Assembly (NCBI RefSeq): GCF_023050945.1
Contig: NZ_JALKIM010000008.1
Span: 1-64,000 of the forward strand
DNA: 64,000 nucleotides
From: Anaerobiospirillum sp. NML120448
Lineage (GTDB): Bacteria > Pseudomonadota > Gammaproteobacteria > Enterobacterales > Succinivibrionaceae
Reading direction: 5' to 3'
A model generated the notes under the pieces. The model saw only the letters and a list, made by a program, of their open reading frames with translations. It had not been told where the DNA came from and did no database searches. Below, one piece after another: positions 40,142 to 48,112 of this stretch. Each line of letters begins with the position of its first letter. Positions within the stretch are counted from its first letter, which is position 1. The position numbers and the translations under genes were made by a program.

Positions 40142-41194
40142 TTATTTAATCATTAGCAGCTCTTCTTGAACTTTATCAGCCAAAGACGCATGAGCTGCTC
40201 GGGCTGCCTCTACTACAGCTACAGCTAAAGCCTCTTTGCCTGCGCTGGCATGTGATTTAATCACTAAGCCATTTACTCCTAAAAGCACTGAGCCATTATA
40301 TTGCCATGGCAATAACCATTCAGGACGAGCCATCTTACCAAAGAATTTCTTTAAGCCCGTTGCGTTGGCATATAAATCAGCTACGCCCTCGGCTGCTTTT
40401 AAGGCTACATTTCCTGTAAAACCATCGGTAATAATGACATCAGCATCGTCACAGAAAATTCTATTAGCCTCAATAAATCCCGTAAAATGTAGATTTCTAT
40501 CTTGCTCTAGGTATTGTTTGGCCAGCTTTACCATAGTCGAGCCTTTACCCATTTCGGTGCCAACATTTAATAGAGCAATACGAGGAGCATCAAGTTCCAG
40601 CGATATTTTAGCAAAAGCACTACCTAAACATGCAAAATCAAACAGATCTTGAGCCTGACAATTAGCATTAGCGCCTAAATCCATCATTAAGGCAAAACGA
40701 TTAGAGCCAATAGGAATTCTAGCAGCAAAACAAGGTCTTACTTGTCCTAAACGTGATACCATACCATGGCGATTTTTAAACTTAATTCTAGTGTCGCTTA
40801 GTTTTTGAAGCCCTAAAATATGGCGAGCAAGAGCAACTAAAGGACCAGAGCCGCCACTTGATATCATAGAGTCGGCCTCTTTGTTTTTTACACACTCGAT
40901 GGCTTTTACCATAGCTGAATTACTATAGTTCTTAATAACCGAGCGTGGCTCCTCATCTTGAGGAATAACCTGTTGAGCTAAGCGAAATTCATAAAAAGAA
41001 GGGTCTACCTGAGCTTTTTGTAAATCATTTTTCAGCTGAGTAGAGCCAAAAATAATTAAATATAAGCCAGGATACATAGCTTTAGCAAAGCGCACTGCAT
41101 CTACTACAGGGCGAGTATCCTTGTTATCGCCACCTGTGCCATCTAAAGCTACCACTGTACGCTCAGCAGAGCTACTCTCTTGTTGAATTGCCAT
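40142..41194 (-). CDS. plsX: Phosphate acyltransferase PlsX
   Basis: Makes acyl-phosphate from acyl-ACP for phospholipid synthesis; a peripheral membrane enzyme. Visible family segments are VALDGTGGDN at the N-terminus (the usual motif has DAMGGD, so Met is replaced by Thr-Gly here), SGGSGPLVALA (~118), MDLGANANC (~175) and IITDGFTGNVALK (~250). The ATG at 41194 starts MAIQQES; an upstream in-frame TTG (41206) is rejected. It is 590 bases downstream of rpmF after a terminator, so it has its own promoter. Confidence 0.94.
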   Translation of the reverse strand: MAIQQESSSAERTVVALDGTGGDNKDTRPVVDAVRFAKAMYPGLYLIIFGSTQLKNDLQKAQVDPSFYEFRLAQQVIPQDEEPRSVIKNYSNSAMVKAIECVKNKEADSMISSGGSGPLVALARHILGLQKLSDTRIKFKNRHGMVSRLGQVRPCFAARIPIGSNRFALMMDLGANANCQAQDLFDFACLGSAFAKISLELDAPRIALLNVGTEMGKGSTMVKLAKQYLEQDRNLHFTGFIEANRIFCDDADVIITDGFTGNVALKAAEGVADLYANATGLKKFFGKMARPEWLLPWQYNGSVLLGVNGLVIKSHASAGKEALAVAVVEAARAAHASLADKVQEELLMIK

Positions 41195-41783
41195 AAAAAA
41201 CCACAAAGCTCTAATGTAAGAGAGCTATACATCTGACATATTACAGAGCAAAAAATACTCTTTTGTGTCATGCCAGACACATCTCTAGTCTCAATAAAAA
41301 AAACCGACTTAGTTAGGCTAAGTTATCTTAAACAACAGCATCACTAAGCTTTAAAACCAATAGAAACAAGTTTTAGCAGCCCTAAACTGACATATCTAGA
41401 CAAAGATAGTCAGAGCGCAACTATGGGTAAATTACAAATACAAACCTAGGTGATTATAATCCACGCTCTTTTGTCCTATAAATAATAAGCTTAACAAAAG
41501 TTGCTCTTACTTTGTGTGCCAAGGCTCAATTTCTTAAGTACGCATGCAAAATATACTCAGAAAAACAGAGCACTAAAACTTTATTTGTCAAAAGGATGGA
41601 TCAAGATAAGAGAGGATAAGAAAGGCTTATAAAGAAATGATATTGCGCTAGTTTAGGAGCTTAATCAAGTTTAATTAAAACTTAATTAAACCCCTAAAAT
41701 GACAAACGGGGCCCATGATGCCCCGCTGTTGCAGTTCTAAAGTGACTGCTATGCTTTAGCGCTAAAGCATGCCTAAAATAGGC
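41195..41783. other. Gap between rpmF and plsX
   Basis: Contains the rpmF terminator (41704-41729) and AT-rich DNA that should hold the plsX promoter. No gene. Confidence 0.5.
41694..41726 (-). terminator. Terminator of yceD-rpmF
   Basis: On the minus strand CGGGGC, loop, GCCCCG followed by TTTGTCATTTT. Confidence 0.7.
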
Positions 41784-41954
41784 TTACTTGAAGATAACCT
41801 TCTTACCACGGTAATAACCGCTCTCGGTTACGTGGTGACGAATGTGGGTCTCTTGAGTCTGAGCATCAACAGATAATTGACGAGCAGATAAAGCATCATG
41901 AGTACGACGCTTGTCACGACGTGAACGGGACTGGTGGTTCTGTGGAACGGCCAT
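41784..41954 (-). CDS. rpmF: 50S ribosomal protein L32
   Basis: A 56-residue basic ribosomal protein. It starts [20 protein letters not shown], then has the conserved [17 protein letters not shown] segment near the C-terminus, aligning end to end with E. coli L32 (57 residues). Zinc-ligand cysteines are absent, as in E. coli. AGGAG lies 7 bases before the ATG. It follows yceD by 205 bases in the order conserved across Proteobacteria. Confidence 0.97.
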   Translation of the reverse strand: MAVPQNHQSRSRRDKRRTHDALSARQLSVDAQTQETHIRHHVTESGYYRGKKVIFK

Positions 41955-42159
41955 TATAGTCTCCTAAATACTATAAAGAGCTATAAAAACTGCTTTTAAA
42001 CAATTTAAAAGGAGTTTCTATGCATGTTTTTTTGATCAAAAATTTAAAATCTCGTGAACAATAGGCTTTCCCAAGCCATGATCACGGACGCAGTATTATA
42101 GTGATAAAAAGCTAATTTTTCAATAATAATTTGATCATTATCTTATTTTGCTAAATTAA

Positions 42160-42705
42160 CTACTGCTTATTTGCTAAGGACTCTTTTAATGAGGCCAGAG
42201 CAGCAAATGGATTGGTAGTGGCTTCTTTATCAAGTTCACCATACTCCCATTGATCGCCATGACGTGTGCATGCCTCATCATCTTCGTCATGTTTAGGTAC
42301 GGTTGGGATCTCTAAAATTAGTCCATCTTCAATTAAATCATAGAGATTGACCATACCATTTTCTAGATCAATAAAGTCATATTTTTGCTCAATATTGCAA
42401 GCCTTTGCCTTTTCATAATCAGGAGTGAAGTTAAACTTTGAGATCACATGCTCAACATATTGCTCACCACAACGTTGGCAAATTAATACTAAGTCGGCCT
42501 CACATGTACCTTTAACAATACGCAAACCATTAGCATCTTGAGCAAAATTTACTGTTGCTAAGACATCACCATTAATAGCAACACAGCTTTCTTGTAAACG
42601 GGAAAGTTTATCTAAATCAAGACGAGCACCATTAAAAGACGAATTTAAAGCGATACACTTATCGATATCGACTTCACATGGTAATAAAACCTTAGTATTG
42701 GTCAT
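42160..42705 (-). CDS. yceD: YceD/DUF177 family protein
   Basis: A 181-residue protein of the YceD family, found upstream of rpmF in most Proteobacteria and linked to large-subunit rRNA accumulation. A CQRC pair (~residues 75-78), the acidic VNLYDLIEDGLILEIPTVPKHD segment (~120-140) and a following Cys in EACTRHG are family features. The C-terminal NPFAALASLKE matches the family end. The ribosome binding site is weak. Divergent from an unknown exported protein gene. Confidence 0.93.
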   Translation of the reverse strand: MTNTKVLLPCEVDIDKCIALNSSFNGARLDLDKLSRLQESCVAINGDVLATVNFAQDANGLRIVKGTCEADLVLICQRCGEQYVEHVISKFNFTPDYEKAKACNIEQKYDFIDLENGMVNLYDLIEDGLILEIPTVPKHDEDDEACTRHGDQWEYGELDKEATTNPFAALASLKESLANKQ

Positions 42706-43048
42706 AACAAATCTCAGGTGCCTCCTTACTTAAAGGCGCACCATGCTCCTTTCTTAGCTCGGTTAAAAAAACTTCTTATTATAGGCTTTTAATCGGCACT
42801 AAGGGCTTTGACGAAAGCTTAGTAAAATTAAAATAGGCTCTGCTGTGTACTCACATAAGCACACAGCAGAGCCTTATAAAGCCTCAATATTAATTATCTC
42901 ATAAACTTAAAATATTGTCTTTAAATAAAGGAATTTTAGGCATCGCTCTTATCTTATTAATCCAACGCTTGCACTAATATTATAGGCAAACGATAATGTC
43001 TATAATGGTTTAGACGGCTTGTGCCGTGATTGGTCAAGGATTTTTTTT
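42706..43048. other. Divergent intergenic region with a long hairpin
   Basis: Holds the perfect inverted repeat at 42836-42873 (below) and the promoters for the yceD-rpmF unit and the exported protein gene. Confidence 0.5.
42836..42873. repeat. Perfect 13-bp inverted repeat between divergent genes
   Basis: GGCTCTGCTGTGT and ACACAGCAGAGCC enclose 12 bases. On the minus strand a T-rich TATTTTAATTTT follows, so it could terminate a short transcript heading toward yceD. Confidence 0.65.
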
Positions 43049-43822
43049 ATGAAAAAGAATAAATTTGCCAGTGCTATTAAGTCACTGCTAGCTGCCAGCA
43101 CCCTATGTGTAGGTTTATTATCTTGCACACAAGCTGCTCAAGCCTATGAAATTAAGACTGTTTTCAAGAGTGATCATTATGCTATTAACCAGGTAGTACT
43201 AGAAGAAGGAGAAACCTTAGACGGCCCTACTCAATCTGGTATTACTGGAGAAATTCAAACTCAAAATCGTCTTAACAAGCTTTATCAATCTACTACCGTA
43301 GTATTCCCTGCTGGTTCTCCTGGTATGACAGGCAAAATTAATACCCCTATCTTAGGTGTACTTACTATTGCTAACTACAATACTGGTAAGGATCGTATTT
43401 TCTTTAATAAGAAAGCTCACTTTTCAAGTGAAGGCGGTCTTTATATTTCCTACCAGCAATTACAAGATATGCTCAATCAAAAGAGCCTCAATGACCTCAT
43501 TGGCGAGTTTAAAAAACTACCTATTGTCTTTACCAATATTCCTGTAAGCGCCACTGGCTTTGACCCAACTACTAACTCTTTCTTTGTAACCAGCGTTTCA
43601 GATGGTGCCATCATTGATATGCGTATTGATGATAGTGTGTTCTACAGCAAGCAAGATATTCGCTCTATCAGAAAAGGCTGTACCATTTCCATGCTCTCCT
43701 TTATTGACCGCATGATTGAGAATATCCCATACTTCATCTCAGGCCGTGCTGCCCTCAACTCCATGGACTGCTCCAAGGCCCCAGCTCCAGCCCCTGCCGC
43801 TAGCAAGCCTACCCAGGGCTAA
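43049..43822 (+). CDS. Exported protein of unknown function
   Basis: Not recognised. 257 residues. The Sec signal peptide has a basic start (KKNKF), a Leu/Ala core and likely cleavage after AQA (~residue 33). LLSC within the signal could be read as a weak lipobox, but the -2 residue is atypical. The mature part alternates short beta strands and contains the phrase FFVTSVSDGAIIDMRIDD. The C-terminus ends in an Ala/Pro tail (APAPAPAAS) after a lone Cys. I choose the ATG at 43049 with AAGGA ~8 bases upstream over a TTG at 43019. A strong terminator follows. Confidence 0.7.
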   Translation: MKKNKFASAIKSLLAASTLCVGLLSCTQAAQAYEIKTVFKSDHYAINQVVLEEGETLDGPTQSGITGEIQTQNRLNKLYQSTTVVFPAGSPGMTGKINTPILGVLTIANYNTGKDRIFFNKKAHFSSEGGLYISYQQLQDMLNQKSLNDLIGEFKKLPIVFTNIPVSATGFDPTTNSFFVTSVSDGAIIDMRIDDSVFYSKQDIRSIRKGCTISMLSFIDRMIENIPYFISGRAALNSMDCSKAPAPAPAASKPTQG

Positions 43823-43878
43823 AGGCAACAAAGCTGAAAGCTGGAAGCTGCCACGAACAGCCTCAATAGGCTAACCAT

Positions 43879-43918
43879 AAAAAACCTTTGTCCCAAAACG
43901 CAAGACAAAGGTTTTTTT
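43879..43918 (+). terminator. Terminator of the exported protein gene
   Basis: AAAAAACCTTTGTC and GACAAAGGTTTTTTT arms with a T-run. Confidence 0.92.
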
Positions 43919-44593
43919 ATGCCACATTCATTCTTCTAAACATCTCCCTTCTTTGCTAGCAGCTTAGCAGCCTTTAAAAAGTAAAAAGGCGAACTTACGC
44001 CCGCCCCTAAACATAAAGTGAGCGATAATGATGGTGTTTTTACTAATATCGATTATTATCGATTCCTGCAATTTTTTTTTGACAAAATTCGACATGTACA
44101 ATTTGTTTAGCGATAGCAAAAGTATGTATCTATAGAGATTGAAAAAATTTTTCTACAGTGGCTCCAATATTGACGTTAAGACCCTAGTGATAATTAATTT
44201 ATACATACTAGATGTCTAGTATACAAGTAATGCTAAAAACCGCGATTAATCTAGTTTTGTGATATCGCTAACGTTTTGAAAATTAGCTAATTAACAGATA
44301 ACTATAAATGGTTTTAAAATGCATATATTGCAAAATGATTTTTCCATTCATATTGCTAATATTCTTGTATGGAAGTGCCCTTAAAATTAGATATTTTCTT
44401 ATAAAAGGTCACACTCTACTATTTGGTAGTGTGCATACAACTGTGGTTAGGTATTGTTATTCTAAGAATATCAATAAGTTGTTTTGAAATAATGGAGGAA
44501 ACATCCTTTTGCTAAGCGTGACTCAACTAAAATCAAGTGCTATTTAGTTAGTCAGGCTGTGTAAGCCTGCTTATCAGAGGATGTAGTTTAAGT
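43919..44593. other. Control region upstream of TRAP operon 2
   Basis: A very AT-rich 675-base gap carrying the 18-bp palindrome at 44205-44222. It should hold the operon promoter. No gene. Confidence 0.55.
44205..44222. promoter_or_regulatory. Candidate operator ATACTAGA-TG-TCTAGTAT
   Basis: Perfect 8-base arms around a 2-base centre, ~370 bases before dctP2. It shares the CTAG core with sites upstream of GntR paralogues 1 and 2 and uxaC. Confidence 0.5.
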
Positions 44594-45592
44594 ATGAAGA
44601 AGATCATTGGTTCTGCTCTTGCAATTGCTGTTGCTTCTCTTTTAATGACTGGCTGTGGTGGCGAGTCCAAGCAAGTAATCCGTCTTTCTCACTCTCAGAT
44701 TGAGACCCATCCAGACCACTTAGGTGCTTTAGCATTTAAGCAAGTTGTTGAGAGCAAGTTAGGCGATAAGTTTGAGGTTCAAATTTTCCCTAATGCAACT
44801 TTAGGCGCTAACGAAAAGGTTCTAGAGTTAATTAAGCAAGGCTCTGTTCAGTACTTAGTAGTATCCACAGCTAACATTGAGTCTTTCGACAAGTTATACG
44901 CTATTTTCTCCATCCCATATTTATTCACCTCCGAATCTGCTTTCGAGAAGTTCATTACTGATCCAGCTATCTTAGAGCAATTAAGTGTTAACAGCGCTAA
45001 GACTGGTTTCGAGCCTGTTGCCGCCTTTACTGCTGGTACTCGTAACTTCTACTCTAAGACCCCAATTAAGAGCGTAGCTGACTTAAAAGGTAAGAAGTTC
45101 CGTGTACAAGCTGGCCCTGTAAACGTAGCTATGATGCAAGCTTTCGGCGCTGCTGCTACCCCAATGAGCTTCGGTGAAGTTTACTCCGCTTTACAACAAT
45201 CAGTTATCGATGGCGCTGAGAACAATGAGCTTGCTTTAACTGACCAGAAGCACGGTGAAATTACCAAGTTCTTCTCTTACGATATGCACCAGATGTGCCC
45301 TGACATGTTAGTAGCCTCTAATGCATTCTTAACCAAGTTAAGTGCAGACGAGCGCAAGGTCTTTGACGAGGCCGCTCAGGCTGCTCAAAAGGCTGAGTTT
45401 GCTGCATGGCACGACTCTATTGCTAAGGCCAAGGCTAAGGCTCAAGAGATGGGCGTTCAATTCATTGAGGTTGATGTTAACGAGTTCCGTAACAAAGTCT
45501 TACCTTTACACGAGCAGATCTTAGGCGAAACTCCAGACCTCAAGAAGTTATATGACGAGGCATCTGCTGCTAACGCTGCTGCTGCCAAGTAG
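44594..45592 (+). CDS. dctP: TRAP transporter substrate-binding lipoprotein DctP (operon 2)
   Basis: Binding protein of a second TRAP carrier. Unlike operon 1, the N-terminus has a lipobox (LMTGC, Cys at residue 21), so it is anchored in a membrane. Features: SHSQIETHPDHLGALAFKQ, the carboxylate-binding Arg in LKGKKFRVQAGPV (~residue 168) and SALQQSVIDGAENNE with the conserved Asn. The C-terminus is Ala-rich. 332 residues is normal. AGAGG lies ~13 bases before the ATG, rather far. The neighbouring uxaC gene makes hexuronates the best substrate guess (inference). Confidence 0.92.
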   Translation: MKKIIGSALAIAVASLLMTGCGGESKQVIRLSHSQIETHPDHLGALAFKQVVESKLGDKFEVQIFPNATLGANEKVLELIKQGSVQYLVVSTANIESFDKLYAIFSIPYLFTSESAFEKFITDPAILEQLSVNSAKTGFEPVAAFTAGTRNFYSKTPIKSVADLKGKKFRVQAGPVNVAMMQAFGAAATPMSFGEVYSALQQSVIDGAENNELALTDQKHGEITKFFSYDMHQMCPDMLVASNAFLTKLSADERKVFDEAAQAAQKAEFAAWHDSIAKAKAKAQEMGVQFIEVDVNEFRNKVLPLHEQILGETPDLKKLYDEASAANAAAAK

Positions 45593-45663
45593 TATTTTTA
45601 AGCTTTAAGCTTAATAAGCTAGCTTCTTAATAGGTTTTAGCCGAGCTTGGAAAGCTAGCATTC

Positions 45664-45697
45664 GGTAGCCAAATATTAATCATCTTATTTGGCTACC
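45664..45697 (+). promoter_or_regulatory. Strong hairpin after dctP2, no U-tract
   Basis: GGTAGCCAAATA and TATTTGGCTACC arms with a 10-base loop. Likely message stabiliser or partial terminator. Confidence 0.55.
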
Positions 45698-45935
45698 TTA
45701 AAAGTAGACTTGCAACAATTAAATAGTAACAACTAATAGCAATCGGCCCCTGCCTAATCTTATTTTCTGATTTTTCTAATTCTGATTTTAACTATAGGTT
45801 ACGAATTTTCGTAGGCCTAACTTTAGTGCAGCTCAAAATTAGCAAAATCAAAAAAAATTATTAACTTCTAGGGCTTATTTATCAGTTTTTACTAATTATT
45901 GGTGTTGTGTTGTTTAAGTTTGAGTGTTTGAAGTT

Positions 45936-45998
45936 TTACTATCTTTATGGAGCTTATTAATTACTATGGCAATTAGTCTTTAATATGAAAGATAGTAA
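45936..45998 (+). promoter_or_regulatory. Inverted repeat just upstream of dctQ2
   Basis: TTACTATCTTT and AAAGATAGTAA (11-base arms) enclose 41 bases and end 33 bases before the dctQ2 ATG. It could be an operator or an RNA stem near the ribosome binding site. Confidence 0.45.
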
Positions 45999-46031
45999 GG
46001 TCAGTATGTGCTCACTAAGAGGAGATCTCTT

Positions 46032-46544
46032 ATGCAGGCTCTGCGCAAAGTACTCGATAAGTCCATTATGTCATTCTGCGTCTTCTTATTTATGATGATG
46101 ACTGTCATTGGCTCTTATCAGATTATTACCCGTTATTTCTTTAACTCTCCATCTACCATTTCTGAAGAGTTAATCACCTATAGCTTTACTTGGCTATCTA
46201 TTTTGTCAGCCTCTTACGTATTTGGTCAGCGTGGCCACCTCTGTATGGCTTTCGTATATAGCAAGTTTACAGGTGCTAAGCGTGTCTATTTAGACATGTT
46301 CTCCGAGATATTGGTAATTATCACTGCTGTTCTCTTATTAATCTACGGTGGTTATGTAATGGCAGCACAAAACATGTCTCAGCTTACTGCCTCTTTAGGT
46401 GTAAACATGGGTCTTATGTATGCTGTATTGCCTTTATCTGGCGTGATTATCCTTGTTTACGGCATTTTAAATTTTGCAGACATGGTTAAGAAGCTCAAAG
46501 ATCCAGATCTTGCCTCTTATGGCGTTGAGACTGAAGAGCAGTAA
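46032..46544 (+). CDS. dctQ: TRAP transporter small permease DctQ (operon 2)
   Basis: A 170-residue four-helix membrane subunit (helices at about 12-34, 44-64, 82-104 and 120-145). It carries the DctQ pattern QIITRYFFNSPSTISEELITY followed by the Arg-Gly-His segment QRGHLCM. The ATG at 46032 has GAGGAG ~7 bases upstream; an earlier GTG (46008) is rejected because that ribosome binding site lies inside it. dctM starts 15 bases after the stop, so both are co-translated. Confidence 0.92.
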   Translation: MQALRKVLDKSIMSFCVFLFMMMTVIGSYQIITRYFFNSPSTISEELITYSFTWLSILSASYVFGQRGHLCMAFVYSKFTGAKRVYLDMFSEILVIITAVLLLIYGGYVMAAQNMSQLTASLGVNMGLMYAVLPLSGVIILVYGILNFADMVKKLKDPDLASYGVETEEQ

Positions 46545-46559
46545 TAGGAGAGCATCACT

Positions 46560-47873
46560 ATGACAATTACCGTTGGCCTAACTATGGCATTAGTCTTGGT
46601 TGCCCTATTAGTCTTGGGCGTACCAATTTGTATTTCCATTGCCATTTCCTCTGTATGTGCAGGTGCTGCAGCTCTTGATTTTAATATGATGTTGCAAACT
46701 GGCGCTCAAAGAACATTCTCTGGTATTTCCGTATTCACCTTAATTGCAATTCCATTCTTCATCCTTGCAGGTAATATTATGAACCGAGGAGGAATTGCTA
46801 TACGTCTAATGAACTTTGCACGTTTATTAGTAGGTAAGGTTCCTGGCTCCTTTGCTCATACCAACACCATGGCTAATATGATGTTCGGTGCTATCTCTGG
46901 TTCTGGTGTAGCTGCTGCCTCTGCTATGGGTACCATTATTGGCCCTATCGCTGAAAAGGAAGGCTATTCTAAGAATTACATGGCCGTTATCAATATTGCC
47001 TCAGCACCAACTGGTCTTTTAATTCCACCTTCAAACGTTTTAATTACCTACTCCTTAGTATCTGGCGGTACTTCCGTAGCTGCATTGTTCTTAGCTGGCT
47101 ACGTTCCAGGTATCTTATGGGGCTTAGGCTGTATGATTGTTGGCTTTATTGCTGCCAAGCGTTTAGGTTACAAGGGCGATAGCCAGAAGATTACCTTAGC
47201 TTTAGCTACTAAGATTACTATCGAAGCTTTACCATCCTTACTCTTAATTGCTATCGTAATCGGTGGTATTGTTGCTGGTGCATTCACTGCAACTGAGGGT
47301 GCTGTAGTAGCTGTAGTTTACTCTTTAATTCTTTCTGTACTCTACAGATCTATTACTTGGGCTGATTTAAAGAAGATCTATGCTGATTCAGCTGCCATGA
47401 CTGGCATTATCGTGCTCTTGATTGGTGTATCTTCTATCATGTCTTGGGTTATTTCTTTCGTAAATATCCCAGCAGCAGTAGGCGAGCTTTTAAATGGTAT
47501 TTCTTCCAATAAGATTGTTATCTTACTTATTATTAACATTTTCTTATTGTTTGTTGGTACCTTCCTTGATACTACCCCAGCAATCTTAATTTTCACCCCT
47601 ATCTTCTTACCTATTGCTATGCAGTGTGGTTTATCCCCTGTAGAGTTCGGTATCGTGATTGTTTACAACTTATGTATCGGTACCATTACCCCTCCAGTAG
47701 GTAACATTCTCTTCGTAGGTGTTAAGGTTGCTAAGACCACTATTGAGAAGGTAATTAAGCCATTACTACCTTACTACTTTGTAATTATCGCTGTACTTTT
47801 AATTTGTACTTACTTCCCAACTGTTTCAAGCTTTATTCCAGAGCTTGCAGGTTATGAGGCAACTTTAAAGTAG
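46560..47873 (+). CDS. dctM: TRAP transporter large permease DctM (operon 2)
   Basis: A 437-residue polytopic permease of the DctM family. Segments: TLIAIPFFILAGNIMNRGGIA (~residues 60-80), ASAPTGLLIPPSNVLITYSLV (~143-163), GAFTATEGAVVAVVYS (~240) and CIGTITPPVGNILFVGVKV (~375-393). These mark the two inverted-repeat hairpins of the elevator domain. AGGAG is ~8 bases before the ATG. Confidence 0.95.
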   Translation: MTITVGLTMALVLVALLVLGVPICISIAISSVCAGAAALDFNMMLQTGAQRTFSGISVFTLIAIPFFILAGNIMNRGGIAIRLMNFARLLVGKVPGSFAHTNTMANMMFGAISGSGVAAASAMGTIIGPIAEKEGYSKNYMAVINIASAPTGLLIPPSNVLITYSLVSGGTSVAALFLAGYVPGILWGLGCMIVGFIAAKRLGYKGDSQKITLALATKITIEALPSLLLIAIVIGGIVAGAFTATEGAVVAVVYSLILSVLYRSITWADLKKIYADSAAMTGIIVLLIGVSSIMSWVISFVNIPAAVGELLNGISSNKIVILLIINIFLLFVGTFLDTTPAILIFTPIFLPIAMQCGLSPVEFGIVIVYNLCIGTITPPVGNILFVGVKVAKTTIEKVIKPLLPYYFVIIAVLLICTYFPTVSSFIPELAGYEATLK

Positions 47874-47896
47874 TACCCTTTTAACTATCCCTAACG

Positions 47897-47934
47897 GCCA
47901 GTCACAAGTTAACAAAAGCCAGTGACTGGCTCTT
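47897..47934 (+). terminator. Probable terminator of TRAP operon 2
   Basis: GCCAGTCAC and GTGACTGGC arms across 16 bases, followed by only a short T stretch. Confidence 0.5.
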
Positions 47935-48003
47935 AAACATAGAGCACTAAAATTAACCTTAGTGCTAAACAAAAAACCTTTCCAATACTTACTAAGAAAA
48001 GCA

Positions 48004-48011
48004 AACTAGTT
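48004..48011. promoter_or_regulatory. Candidate CTAG-type operator upstream of uxaC
   Basis: The palindrome AACTAGTT overlaps a TTGACA hexamer (48010-48015) that could serve as a -35 element, ~100 bases before uxaC. Confidence 0.3.
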
Positions 48012-48112
48012 GACAAAATCTGTGTGTGTCTGAGTTTGCCAAGGTCATAACAAGTTATTTTTAACGACTAAGAGCCTTAACTTTTAGTTAACGTTACAGA
48101 CAGGGAACTTTT

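Larger units (their letters stand above)
45593..46031. other. Long structured spacer between dctP and dctQ (operon 2)
   Basis: Contains a 12-bp-arm hairpin (45664-45697) and an 11-bp inverted repeat ending just before dctQ (45936-45998). No gene. Its length is close to the matching spacer of operon 1. Confidence 0.65.
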
